Shown in pieces: positions 8,582 through 17,500 of a stretch of DNA of 64,000 bases. The notes beneath the pieces are model-generated. The model worked only from the letters and a program-made list of their open reading frames with translations. It did not search any database and had not been told where the DNA came from. The position numbers were made by a program, and so were the translations under genes. The DNA is from Maribacter sp. HTCC2170 (GTDB taxonomy: Bacteria; Bacteroidota; Bacteroidia; Flavobacteriales; Flavobacteriaceae), in assembly GCF_000153165.2 (NCBI RefSeq), contig NC_014472.1, positions 2,043,501 to 2,107,500 on the forward strand, in the 5' to 3' direction. Position 1 is the stretch's first letter, and every line of letters begins with the position of its first letter.

Positions 8582-10441
8582 TTATTTTACTAAAGATTTA
8601 AATTTTTGAATCAATTCGTTATTCGCAAATGGTAACCCTTGAACTTTGTTGAATTGTAAGAAATCAAATCCGTCGAAATTGATTTTCAATATCTGTACAA
8701 ATTGACCACGGTTTAATTCACATACTATAACCTTCTTGAATTTCTTCAATACTTCCTCCGTATTCTTAGGAAGTGGGTTTATGTAGTTAAAATGTGCAAA
8801 ACCTATATTGTCATATCCCTCATCATTCATTTGTTTCACAGCAGAATGTAAACTGCCGTAAGTACCTCCCCAACCAATAATCAATAATTCACCTTCTTGG
8901 GCAAACTCTATTTCAACATCAGGTATATAATTTTTAACCCTTTCCACTTTTTCGGCTCTTATTTTAATCATATACTCATGATTTTCAGGCACATAAGAAA
9001 CGTTGCCTGAAGTCTTGTCCTTTTCAAGACCTCCGACTCTATGTTCTAAACCTTCAGAACCTGGTATTGCCCAGCCTCTTGCCAAGGTATCTTCGTCTCG
9101 GTCATATGGATGCCAATTCTCGTCGACCTCCTTTACAATAGTATTATTTATTTCTGGCATGCTTTCTACAGATTGAATTTTCCAAGGAGCAGAACCGTTT
9201 GCAATGTAACCATCGGTCAACAAGACAACTGGTGTCATATGCTCTAAGGCAAGTTTTGACGCCATATATGAAAAATCAAAACAATTGGCCGGTGTACTTG
9301 CTGCTATAACGATTACCGGGCTTTCACCATTTCTACCATACATCGCCTGTAATAAATCAGATTGTTCCGTTTTTGTAGGGAGCCCTGTCGAAGGTCCTCC
9401 ACGTTGTACATTAACAACAACCAATGGTAATTCTATCATCATTGCTAACCCCAATGCTTCACCTTTTAAGGCTAACCCGGGACCCGATGTTGTTGTAATG
9501 GCCAAATCACCAGCGAATGCAGCGCCAATTGATGAGGTGATTCCCGCAATTTCATCTTCTGCCTGAAAAGCTTTTACGCCAAAATGCTTGTGCTTCACCA
9601 ATTCATGCAAAATATCGGTTGCCGGTGTAATAGGGTATGAACCTAAGAACAGCTCCAAACCTGACTTTTCAGCAGCTGCCAAAAATCCCCAGGCTGTTGC
9701 AGTGTTTCCCATTATTATTCTATATGTACCAGCTTCCATTTTTGCTGGCGCAATTGTATATGAATTAGGAATCAATTCGAGTGTATTCGCAAAATTATGA
9801 CCAGCCTTTAATACCTTAGTATTTGCCTCAATGATTTGAGGTTTATTCTTGAATTTCTTATTGAAGAAATCAATTGTGTATTCTGTTGAGCGATCATACA
9901 TCCAATAAACCATTCCCAAAGCAAACATATTTTTACTTCGAGTAATACTCTTATTATCCAATCCCTCAACTTCTTTTAAGGATTCTTTTGTTAAAGAGGT
10001 CATAGCTACTTCAATAACCCTGTAATTCTCTAGGCTACCATCTTCTAATGGGTTTGACTCATAAAGGGCTTTTTCTAAATTCTTCTTTGTAAAAGAATCA
10101 GTGTCAACAATTACTGTATGCCCAGGCTTGAGTGCATGTAAGTTGGTTTTTAATCCAGCCGGGTTCATAGCGACTAAAAGATCAACATTATCCCCTGGTG
10201 TACTGATTTCCACACTTCCTATATGTACTTGAAATCCTGATACACCGTATAAACTTCCTTGAGGGGCCCTTATCTCGGCAGGATAATTGGGGAAAGTGGC
10301 AACATCGTTACCGAACATTGCTGAAGTATCTGAGAACTGGGTTCCCGTCAATTGCATTCCGTCCCCTGAATCTCCAACGAATCGAATGATTACCGCTTCT
10401 AAGACTTCCTGATTTTGATTTTCTGCTATTAATGGAATCAT
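8582..10441 (-). CDS. korA: 2-oxoacid (2-oxoglutarate):ferredoxin oxidoreductase, fused gamma-alpha subunit
   Basis: A 619-residue protein. Residues about 15-205 are the gamma-type domain beginning with GDSGDG (23-28); residues about 235-600 are the pyrimidine-binding alpha domain with GSYPITPATD and a C-terminal transketolase-like domain. This fused layout is typical of KorA-type subunits. With KorB it would oxidise 2-oxoglutarate to succinyl-CoA in the TCA cycle while reducing ferredoxin. It is the first gene of the leftward kor-nuo run; the ferredoxin gene starts 152 bp away in the opposite direction. Confidence 0.93.
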   Translation of the reverse strand: MIPLIAENQNQEVLEAVIIRFVGDSGDGMQLTGTQFSDTSAMFGNDVATFPNYPAEIRAPQGSLYGVSGFQVHIGSVEISTPGDNVDLLVAMNPAGLKTNLHALKPGHTVIVDTDSFTKKNLEKALYESNPLEDGSLENYRVIEVAMTSLTKESLKEVEGLDNKSITRSKNMFALGMVYWMYDRSTEYTIDFFNKKFKNKPQIIEANTKVLKAGHNFANTLELIPNSYTIAPAKMEAGTYRIIMGNTATAWGFLAAAEKSGLELFLGSYPITPATDILHELVKHKHFGVKAFQAEDEIAGITSSIGAAFAGDLAITTTSGPGLALKGEALGLAMMIELPLVVVNVQRGGPSTGLPTKTEQSDLLQAMYGRNGESPVIVIAASTPANCFDFSYMASKLALEHMTPVVLLTDGYIANGSAPWKIQSVESMPEINNTIVKEVDENWHPYDRDEDTLARGWAIPGSEGLEHRVGGLEKDKTSGNVSYVPENHEYMIKIRAEKVERVKNYIPDVEIEFAQEGELLIIGWGGTYGSLHSAVKQMNDEGYDNIGFAHFNYINPLPKNTEEVLKKFKKVIVCELNRGQFVQILKINFDGFDFLQFNKVQGLPFANNELIQKFKSLVK

Positions 10442-10466
10442 AATAGGTAATTTTTTTTGTGATTAA

Positions 10467-10486
10467 ATACCATAAACTTTTGGTAT
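10467..10486. promoter_or_regulatory. inverted repeat upstream of korA (possible operator)
   Basis: ATACCA and TGGTAT form a 6-bp inverted repeat with an 8-bp spacer, centred about 35 bp upstream of the korA start in the shared korA/ferredoxin control region. Its location suggests a regulator site, but the arms are short and AT-rich, so chance is possible. Confidence 0.25.
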
Positions 10487-10593
10487 ATTTAGGTGTTAAA
10501 TATAAATTCACCTTTAGGAAAGAAACATGACATATATCATTAAAAGACAATGATCTTTGCTCTAATTTCGTTCGCTATATAAAAATAAGCAAA

Positions 10594-10944
10594 ATGGCTA
10601 TCATAATCACAGATGAATGTATAAACTGCGATGCTTGTGTATCTGAGTGTCCCAACAACGCAATCTACGAACCCGATCAAGAATGGTCTTATTCTGATGA
10701 AACTGCTTTATCCGGTACGGTTACAACTCCTGATGGAAGGGAAGTTGATGCCGATGAGGAAAATGAACCAGTTTCTGATGAATTCTATTTTATTGTTACT
10801 GACAAGTGTACCGAATGTAAAGGTTTCCATGACGAACCTCAATGTGCATCGGTTTGTCCTGTTGACTGTTGTGTTCCAGATGAAGATCATGTTGAGACTG
10901 AGGAGACTTTACTTGAGAAAAAAGCTTGGCTTCACGCAGAATAA
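10594..10944 (+). CDS. 2[4Fe-4S] ferredoxin
   Basis: A 116-residue ferredoxin with two cluster motifs. The first is Cys9, 12, 15, 19. The second has a seven-to-eight-residue insertion between its second and third cysteine (Cys72, 75, 84, 88) as in the Allochromatium type, followed by further cysteines at 92-93. The insert between the motifs (residues about 30-65) is strongly acidic, suited to docking with oxidoreductases. It is divergent from korA-korB-nuo and precedes the PFOR gene, so it is the obvious shared carrier (inference). A near-consensus -7 element GATCTTTG lies at 10552-10559. Confidence 0.93.
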   Translation: MAIIITDECINCDACVSECPNNAIYEPDQEWSYSDETALSGTVTTPDGREVDADEENEPVSDEFYFIVTDKCTECKGFHDEPQCASVCPVDCCVPDEDHVETEETLLEKKAWLHAE

Positions 10945-10964
10945 TCATTCTCTTTTAAATTTTA

Positions 10965-11012
10965 ATAGACAGTTAGTGGGGGTTTGGATCCAAACCCCCA
11001 CTAACTGTCTAT
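10965..11012. terminator. perfect 48-bp palindrome after the ferredoxin gene
   Basis: Two 24-bp arms are exact reverse complements with no spacer, centred on GGATCC between 10988 and 10989; the arms contain GTGGGGGTTTGG. It starts 20 bp after the ferredoxin stop and is followed by AGTTTTAC. The transcript would form a very stable hairpin, acting as a terminator or mRNA-stabilising element. The T-run after it is short. Confidence 0.65.
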
Positions 11013-11017
11013 AGTTT

Positions 11018-11049
11018 TACGTAACAATTATTGCAAAAATTGTTACGTA
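11018..11049. repeat. second inverted repeat, 12-bp arms
   Basis: TACGTAACAATT (11018-11029) and AATTGTTACGTA (11038-11049) are exact reverse complements with an 8-bp spacer. It sits 5 bp after the large palindrome. It could be a DNA-binding site for a dimeric regulator acting on nifJ or a second hairpin of the ferredoxin terminator. Confidence 0.55.
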
Positions 11050-11271
11050 TCTTCTTCTTGCAAATTTTCAGATTTCCAAATACAATTCCTTCTTATTAAT
11101 TGTAAAATCCAAGGTTTAAAATACCTGATAAATGTCATAGTCTAGGGTATGTACTGTGCGTAATTTTAACCCAAATTTTAAACCCAATACCGCTGTAATT
11201 GTTGAGTTACATTCAATTTAGGGTTCTTTTTTCTCTATGCGCCCCGGTATTGTTAATTAGCAATATTTATC

Positions 11272-14200
11272 ATGGAAAAAAAATCTGAAAAATTAATTTG
11301 CGACGCCAATGAAGCGGTTGCCAGAGTGGCACATAAAACGAATGAGGTTTGTGCCATTTATCCTATTACCCCGGCCTCACCTATGGGCGAACATGTAGAT
11401 GTATACAGCTCCAAAGGTCAAAAAAATATATGGAACAATGTTCCCAGGATTGTTGAAATGCAAAGCGAAGGTGGTGCATCGGGTGCCGTACACGGTTCTT
11501 TGCAAGCAGGTGCTTTAACTACAACATTTACCGCATCACAAGGATTGTTGTTGATGATTCCTAATATGTACAAAATGGCTGGTGAATTGTTACCATCTGT
11601 TATACATGTAGCGGCGAGAACAATAGCAACGCATGCGTTATCAATTTTTGGTGATCATTCCGATGTAATGGCAGCGCGCCAAACCGGTTTTTCCATGTTA
11701 TTTGGAGGTTCTGTACAAGAAGCGCAGGATATGGCGCTGATTTCACAAGTAGCCACATTAAAATCGAGAATACCATTCATGAATATTTTTGATGGATTTA
11801 GAACCTCCCATGAGATTTCTAAAATTGATGGTATTTCTGATGAGACCATCAAAGCGATGATGCCAGAGGATGAAATGATGGAGCATAGGAAAAGATCCCT
11901 GGATCCAGATAATCCTGTAATAAGAGGAACATCACAGAATCCAGATGTATTCTTCCAAGCAAGGGAAGCGGCAAACCTTTATTATGATAAAGTTCCTGGA
12001 ATAGTAGATGACACAATGAAAAAATTCTACAAGCACACGGGAAGAAAATACAGTCTATTCTATTATGTGGGTCATCCAGAGGCAGAAAAGGTTGTAGTTA
12101 TTATGGGCTCTGGCCAAGGTCCTGTAATGGAGGCTGTTGACACCATGGTGAAAAATGGTGAAAAAGTAGGAGCTATTATAGTACGCTTGTTTAGACCATT
12201 CTCTATTTCTCATTTTGTTGATGCCTTGCCAGAAACAGTCAATAAAGTTGCAGTTTTAGACAGAACAAAAGAACCTGGAAGTGTTGGTGAGCCTCTTTAT
12301 CAAGATGTTGTTACTGCTTTCATGGAAAGTAACCGGGTCATGCCTGAAATTATTGGTGGACGTTACGGGTTATCTTCTAAAGAATTCGACCCAGCAATGG
12401 TTAAGGCAGTTTATGACGAATTAGATAAAAAAGAACCACTAAACCACTTCACAGTTGGTATAAATGATGATGTATCTTTCAAAAGTATAGATGTAGGAAG
12501 CAGATTGCATACAGTCAAGAACACTTTTAACTGTATGTTCTATGGTTTAGGTTCCGATGGTACCGTTGGAGCGAATAAAAACTCTATTAAGATTATTGGT
12601 GAAACAACTGATAATTACGTGCAGGGTTATTTTGTTTACGACTCCAAGAAAGCGGGAGCACAAACTGTTTCACATTTACGTTTTGGGCCTGAGCCAATTT
12701 ACTCAACCTATCTCATTCATAAGGCAAATTTTATAGCTTGTCATCAATTTAATTTCATTGAAAAATATGACATTCTTAAGAACATTAAAAAAGGCGGAAC
12801 GTTCTTATTGAACTCTCCTTTTGATAAAGATGCAGTTTGGGAAATCCTTCCTAAAAAAATGCAGGAAGAAATTGTTGAGAATGAATTGGAATTCTACGTG
12901 ATTGATGCGTCTAAAGTGGCTCAAGAAGCAAATTTAGGTAAGCGCACCAATACGGTTTTACAAACGTGTTTCTTTGCCATTTCCGGTGTTTTACCAAAAG
13001 ATGAAGCAATTCAGAAAATTAAAGAAGCCATTGTAAAATCATACTCTAAAAAAGGTGATGCTGTAGTTCAAATGAATTTTAACGCAGTTGATAAATCATT
13101 GGAAAACCTTCAAAGAGTTGATTACCCTAAACAAGTTACGAGTGATACCGAATTGAAACCAATGATGACTGGTGATGCAGACCCATTTGTGAAAGAGGTT
13201 TTAGGAAAAATATTAGCAGGAAAAGGAGATGAGCTTCCAGTAAGTGCATTCCCAGTTGATGGTACATTCCCAACAGGAACAACACAATTTGAGAAGCGCG
13301 GAATTGCCGATAAGGTTCCGGTTTGGGATGGTGAGGAGATCTGTACGCAATGTAATAAGTGTGTAGTTATTTGTCCACATGCCGCGATTCGGGCAAAAGT
13401 TGTTTCTAACGGAGAATTGGCAAATGCGCCTTCAACATTAAAATCGGTTCCCGCGAAAGGAAGACCATTTAATAAAGAAGAAGAATCGTATGTATTGCAA
13501 GTATCTCCACAAGATTGTACAGGTTGTGACCTTTGTGTGGAAGTTTGTCCCGCTGTAAGTAAAGAAGATCCAGACTTTAAAGCTATCAATATGCATAGCA
13601 AGCTTAAGGTAGAAGGTGCTGAAGATCCAAATTGGGATTACTTTATTGATCTTCCAGATTATGACAGAACAGAATTGAATATTACAAACGTAAAAGGTTC
13701 TCAGTTCCTTGAGCCATTGTTTGAATTCTCTGGAGCTTGTTCTGGTTGTGGTGAAACACCATACATCAAGTTGTTGACCCAATTATACGGAGATAGTATT
13801 TTAATTGCTAACGCAACTGGTTGTTCATCTATTTATGGTGGAAACTTACCAACAACACCTTATAAAACCAATAAATTTGGTAGAGGGCCAGCTTGGGCAA
13901 ATTCATTGTTCGAAGACAATGCTGAATACGGTTTAGGAATGCAATTGGCACTTACTAAAAAACAGGAAATTTCCGCTAACCTATTAAAAGGATTAGAAGC
14001 TGAAGTTGGTACAGAATTAGTTGATGCAATATTGAACAATCCTGAAAAGACTGAAGGGGAAAAAGAAGAAAACTTTGCAAACCTTGATAAGCTTAAAGAT
14101 AAGTTGGCAGGTATTGATAATGCCGATGCTAAAAAACTATCACAATTGACCGAGTACTTGCGTAAAAAATCTGTGTGGATACTAGGTGGTGATGGTTGGG

Positions 14201-14802
14201 CCTATGATATAGGTTATGGTGGTGTTGACCACGTATTGGCATCTGGAGAAAACATCAATATTATGGTGTTGGATACCGAGATCTATTCCAATACAGGTGG
14301 GCAAATGTCTAAAGCGACGCCATTAGGTGCAAGTGCTAAATTCGCAGTTTCTGGTAAACGGACAGGTAAGAAGAGCTTGGCATTACAAGCAGTATCCTAT
14401 GGTAATGTTTATGTAGCTCAAATAGCGGTCGGAGCCAAAGATTTGCAAACACTTAAAGCTATCGAAGAAGCTCAAGCGTATGATGGGCCATCCTTGATCA
14501 TTGCATATTCGCATTGTGGAGATCATGGCTACGATCTTAAAGATGGGGCTGTACATCAAGAAAAAGCTGTAGAAACGGGCTACTGGCCATTATTTAGATT
14601 TGATCCTTCTAAACCAAAAGGAAAGAAGTTTAGATTGGATTCGAAAGCACCAGCTGCACCTCTTGAGGAATTCATGTATACTGAAACTAGATTTACTAGA
14701 GTTGTTAAAGAGAATGCGGAGTTAGGAGCTAAACTTCTAAAACAAGCGCAGGAAGAGGTTGATACCAAATGGGAACGTTTGGAGCTTTATAGAGATATGT
14801 AA
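11272..14802 (+). CDS. nifJ: pyruvate:ferredoxin (flavodoxin) oxidoreductase, single chain
   Basis: The 1176-residue length matches the homodimeric PFOR family (about 1,170-1,200). Domains in order: pyrimidine-binding domain with YPITPASPMGEH near residue 30; transketolase-C-like domain; gamma domain (from about 415, FYGLGSDGTVGANK); two [4Fe-4S] motifs at Cys691, 694, 697, 701 and Cys749, 752, 755, 759; then the TPP domain with SGACSGCGETPY and GGDGWAYDIG near 972, ending in EIYSNTGGQ. It converts pyruvate and CoA to acetyl-CoA and CO2 and reduces ferredoxin. It lies beside the ferredoxin and divergent from the kor-nuo run. Confidence 0.97.
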   Translation: MEKKSEKLICDANEAVARVAHKTNEVCAIYPITPASPMGEHVDVYSSKGQKNIWNNVPRIVEMQSEGGASGAVHGSLQAGALTTTFTASQGLLLMIPNMYKMAGELLPSVIHVAARTIATHALSIFGDHSDVMAARQTGFSMLFGGSVQEAQDMALISQVATLKSRIPFMNIFDGFRTSHEISKIDGISDETIKAMMPEDEMMEHRKRSLDPDNPVIRGTSQNPDVFFQAREAANLYYDKVPGIVDDTMKKFYKHTGRKYSLFYYVGHPEAEKVVVIMGSGQGPVMEAVDTMVKNGEKVGAIIVRLFRPFSISHFVDALPETVNKVAVLDRTKEPGSVGEPLYQDVVTAFMESNRVMPEIIGGRYGLSSKEFDPAMVKAVYDELDKKEPLNHFTVGINDDVSFKSIDVGSRLHTVKNTFNCMFYGLGSDGTVGANKNSIKIIGETTDNYVQGYFVYDSKKAGAQTVSHLRFGPEPIYSTYLIHKANFIACHQFNFIEKYDILKNIKKGGTFLLNSPFDKDAVWEILPKKMQEEIVENELEFYVIDASKVAQEANLGKRTNTVLQTCFFAISGVLPKDEAIQKIKEAIVKSYSKKGDAVVQMNFNAVDKSLENLQRVDYPKQVTSDTELKPMMTGDADPFVKEVLGKILAGKGDELPVSAFPVDGTFPTGTTQFEKRGIADKVPVWDGEEICTQCNKCVVICPHAAIRAKVVSNGELANAPSTLKSVPAKGRPFNKEEESYVLQVSPQDCTGCDLCVEVCPAVSKEDPDFKAINMHSKLKVEGAEDPNWDYFIDLPDYDRTELNITNVKGSQFLEPLFEFSGACSGCGETPYIKLLTQLYGDSILIANATGCSSIYGGNLPTTPYKTNKFGRGPAWANSLFEDNAEYGLGMQLALTKKQEISANLLKGLEAEVGTELVDAILNNPEKTEGEKEENFANLDKLKDKLAGIDNADAKKLSQLTEYLRKKSVWILGGDGWAYDIGYGGVDHVLASGENINIMVLDTEIYSNTGGQMSKATPLGASAKFAVSGKRTGKKSLALQAVSYGNVYVAQIAVGAKDLQTLKAIEEAQAYDGPSLIIAYSHCGDHGYDLKDGAVHQEKAVETGYWPLFRFDPSKPKGKKFRLDSKAPAAPLEEFMYTETRFTRVVKENAELGAKLLKQAQEEVDTKWERLELYRDM

Positions 14803-14853
14803 TTTTAAATTGCAGGGTAGAAATACCTTAATAATTGACTTTGTTTTTTGAAA

Positions 14854-14891
14854 CCATACATTCTGGGTTCTTGACGACCCGGGGTGTATGG
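14854..14891 (+). terminator. stem-loop after nifJ
   Basis: CCATACA and TGTATGG form the outer stem, with an inner GGGT/ACCC pairing. It lies 50 bp downstream of the nifJ stop and just before the HEPN-like gene. There is no long T-run after it, so it may slow or trim transcription rather than end it fully. Confidence 0.4.
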
Positions 14892-14914
14892 TACAAAGTC
14901 TTAAATATTGGATT

Positions 14915-15292
14915 ATGGATGTCAGAGCCAAAAACTTATACGCCGAAGCGATTCAAAAATTAAAGGAAGCCAACGATGAGTTGTGTAGACCAGAAGAGGA
15001 TGTGGTATCATCTTTGGTTTGCCGTAATTCACATGATGCGATTGAAAAGTATTTGAAAGGATTCCTGATTGAAAATGGTACTGAGGCCAATAACGATGAA
15101 TCTGTTGATAGTATGTATGAAAAATGCAAGAAAATAAATCCGCATTTTGAAGAGGTACATTTATCTGGTTTTGAGTGTAATGCCCATAAAGATGAATCTA
15201 GATTCTGCAATGAGTCATCTGAATTTAGTAGGTGCTTTGATATCGCCGATAGTTTGGATACCTTTTTAAGGCGTGAAAAAATTATCAGTTAG
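14915..15292 (+). CDS. HEPN-like domain protein
   Basis: A 125-residue, mostly helical, acidic protein starting MDVRAKNLYAEAIQKL. The segment SHDAIEKYLKGFLIENG resembles the core helix of HEPN proteins (the AAEKALKA-like pattern). The RNase-type R-x4-6-H motif is not evident: only R-N-S-H is seen. An in-frame ATG at 14888 lies within the preceding stem-loop, so the later start is preferred. It is the only gene between nifJ and the convergent dipeptidase. Its function is unknown; a link with PFOR is only positional. Confidence 0.7.
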   Translation: MDVRAKNLYAEAIQKLKEANDELCRPEEDVVSSLVCRNSHDAIEKYLKGFLIENGTEANNDESVDSMYEKCKKINPHFEEVHLSGFECNAHKDESRFCNESSEFSRCFDIADSLDTFLRREKIIS

Positions 15293-15307
15293 TTCTGATT
15301 CCCAAAC

Positions 15308-16378
15308 CTATTTTGAGGTCCAAGTTTTTTGTAAAAACCGAAGGAAATTATTATGCATAATGCCATCAATGTCTTCTGGTGAATATCCCCTTTGTTGGAG
15401 CATTTTGGGAACCTTTTGCAAATCAGCGATAGTATCAAGATCTGATGGGCATTGTTCTGTACCAAAACCGCCATCAAGATCGGTACCTATACCTACATGA
15501 TTTGCATTTCCTGCAATTTGACAAATATGATCAATATTGTCTATCATTTGCCTTAGAGTTACACTAAGACCTTGAGGGGTAGATAGCCCTCTTATCCAGT
15601 TTGAGGTCATCATCCATGCATCCAAGGCCACGCCAATAACGGCGTCTCTTTTGATAAGTTCTTTAATTTGATCATCAGAAAACTGACGGTTGTGCTCTAC
15701 CAATGTGCGGCAATTATTATGACTCGCCCAAATAGGTCCATTATAATTATCCATGGTTTCCCAAAAACTATCGTCACAAAGATGCGTAGCATCGAGAATC
15801 AATCCTAAACGGTCTATTTCTTTTAATAATTCTTTTCCCTTAACGCCAATACCACCCGTAGCATTAGTTCCTTGAGCGTAGGTTCCTGGTCCATAATGTG
15901 CCGGTCCAATGGCCCTTAACCCTTGTTCGTAAGATTTCTCCAAATAATCCATGTTGATAATCGAATCTGCGCCTTCCAAGCTTAGAATATAGCCAATAGG
16001 CTTTTTATTACTGTTCGATTTCCATAAATCAAGGTGGTCCTTCAGTTCTTTACCATTTCTAATCTGCACCATTTCACCAATGTCTTCCATTGCTTTGTGC
16101 CAAGCGAGTTGCCCTTGGGTTTGGGCCCATGCTTGCTGAGGCGACTTCCAACCAGGAAGCGGATTGGCTTTTTTTGTATATCGAGCAATTTGCGTGGCTA
16201 CACAAAGTCCAATATTCCCTTTTCTCATAGCATCTAAAGAAACCGTATTTTTAGAACGATCAGGTTTGTCGCTCATTCCTATTTCACTCTTACGAATTTC
16301 CTCAACAGTCCAGGTTAAATTCCGGTTCCATTCCAAGGCATTCATCGATAGGTCTAAATGGGCATCAAATATGAACAT
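15308..16378 (-). CDS. membrane dipeptidase family protein (peptidase M19)
   Basis: A 356-residue protein starting MFIFDAHLDLSMNALEW. The metal-site motifs of the M19 family are visible: H-x-D in DAHLD, the glutamate in SLEGADSI, the histidine in DATHLCDD and ASHNNCRTLVEHNR. There is no signal peptide, so it is likely cytoplasmic. M19 enzymes cleave dipeptides, including ones with a C-terminal D-residue. It is the last gene of the GntP-RidA-aldolase operon (4 bp after the previous gene), which suggests a role in processing D-amino-acid-containing dipeptides. The start at 16378 is preferred over 16438, which would overlap the previous gene. Confidence 0.9.
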   Translation of the reverse strand: MFIFDAHLDLSMNALEWNRNLTWTVEEIRKSEIGMSDKPDRSKNTVSLDAMRKGNIGLCVATQIARYTKKANPLPGWKSPQQAWAQTQGQLAWHKAMEDIGEMVQIRNGKELKDHLDLWKSNSNKKPIGYILSLEGADSIINMDYLEKSYEQGLRAIGPAHYGPGTYAQGTNATGGIGVKGKELLKEIDRLGLILDATHLCDDSFWETMDNYNGPIWASHNNCRTLVEHNRQFSDDQIKELIKRDAVIGVALDAWMMTSNWIRGLSTPQGLSVTLRQMIDNIDHICQIAGNANHVGIGTDLDGGFGTEQCPSDLDTIADLQKVPKMLQQRGYSPEDIDGIMHNNFLRFLQKTWTSK

Positions 16379-16382
16379 AATG

Positions 16383-17495
16383 TCAAATATTAATTTTTTG
16401 GTTTCTGGCAGCCACTTTCCAACTGCCAGCAATTTCATTGCTCAAAACAGTGAAAACTTCTTCATATTTAGCTACTGTAGGGCATATGTGCATGGGAATA
16501 GCGTAAAAAACATCACCAACTTCATGAGCGTCAGCATTTTCACATTTTACCACTAAATGCTCCTCACTATGGCCAATTTGCTCGCAATTCTCCAATCCAA
16601 AAATTTTCATTCTAGGAAACTCCATTTCAGGGGCAATAGATTTATGACCTAAATCAAAGCAAAGTAAGCCTTCTTTTGGTTTGCTGATCAATCGGGTGAT
16701 CAATACAGCAGATGTAAGAAATTTCGACTCTGCAAATGAGCTACCATAACGCTCATCCCATAATAATGTTGTGCCAGGTGAGCATTCAACATCCTTTCTT
16801 TTGGAGTGTATCGGAAAAGATGGTGATCCACCCGCTACCATTTCAATGGGGCCAAGACTTTTTTCTTCTAAAAGCTTTTTGAACTCCAATACTGGCTTAA
16901 AAGTAGTATTGCATACATTCTCCCGTTCTGTGATTTGCTCATTTCTGATGTGACCATCATAAGTGTGTAGCCCTTTGGACACAACAAATGGGGAGTTGTT
17001 AATGACCTTGTAAATTGATAATGCCTCCGTGCCGACCTTTATTCCAGTACGATCCATTCCATTGTTAATATCCAACCAGAGGGATGTTTTCATTCCTCTT
17101 TTTTTAGAATGTTCAATAAATTCGTTTGCTGTTTTTTGATTATCAACCAAGGTTGAAAAGTCCGAAGATGAATATTTATCCATTAGTTCAAAATACCTTG
17201 TCATATTGGCTCCAACAGGTTGCATGGCCAATAGAATATCTTCAGCGCCACATTGGGCAAGTAATTCTGCTTCAGCAATGGTGGCACATTTGAACTTGCG
17301 AATACCATGTTGCATTTGCATATTTACGATTTCGGCCATTTTATGCGTCTTGATATGGGGACGTAAAAACTCTGTTCCCCCGGCCATTTTGACCATGAGT
17401 TGAATATTTTTTTCTATCCTATCGGGATACACCATTAAGGACGGCGAAATCACTTCTGCAGTATCTTTTAATCGATACCAATCCATAGTTTGCAT
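16383..17495 (-). CDS. D-threonine aldolase / D-serine dehydratase-like PLP enzyme
   Basis: A 370-residue alanine-racemase-fold protein. The PLP lysine is expected at Lys49 in RPHIKTHK, and the C-terminal metal-binding motif HICPTV (His336, Cys338) is that of the D-threonine aldolase and eukaryotic-type D-serine dehydratase family. The enzyme would act on D-beta-hydroxy amino acids, giving glycine plus an aldehyde or an oxoacid plus ammonia; the exact reaction cannot be read from the sequence. It is 5 bp after ridA and 4 bp before the dipeptidase gene. Confidence 0.88.
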   Translation of the reverse strand: MQTMDWYRLKDTAEVISPSLMVYPDRIEKNIQLMVKMAGGTEFLRPHIKTHKMAEIVNMQMQHGIRKFKCATIAEAELLAQCGAEDILLAMQPVGANMTRYFELMDKYSSSDFSTLVDNQKTANEFIEHSKKRGMKTSLWLDINNGMDRTGIKVGTEALSIYKVINNSPFVVSKGLHTYDGHIRNEQITERENVCNTTFKPVLEFKKLLEEKSLGPIEMVAGGSPSFPIHSKRKDVECSPGTTLLWDERYGSSFAESKFLTSAVLITRLISKPKEGLLCFDLGHKSIAPEMEFPRMKIFGLENCEQIGHSEEHLVVKCENADAHEVGDVFYAIPMHICPTVAKYEEVFTVLSNEIAGSWKVAARNQKINI

Positions 17496-17500
17496 ATTTA

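Larger units (their letters stand above)
10945..11271. other. intergenic region between ferredoxin and nifJ
   Basis: This 327-bp stretch has no credible gene. It holds two adjacent strong inverted repeats (listed separately) in its first third. The remainder is AT-rich and should contain the nifJ promoter; I could not find a clean TAnnTTTG element there. Confidence 0.6.

Noticed and set aside
13122-13601. Antisense frame of 159 codons inside nifJ
   Set aside because: It lies opposite the well-conserved Fe-S domain of nifJ, with serine/threonine-rich sequence typical of antisense frames and no family resemblance.
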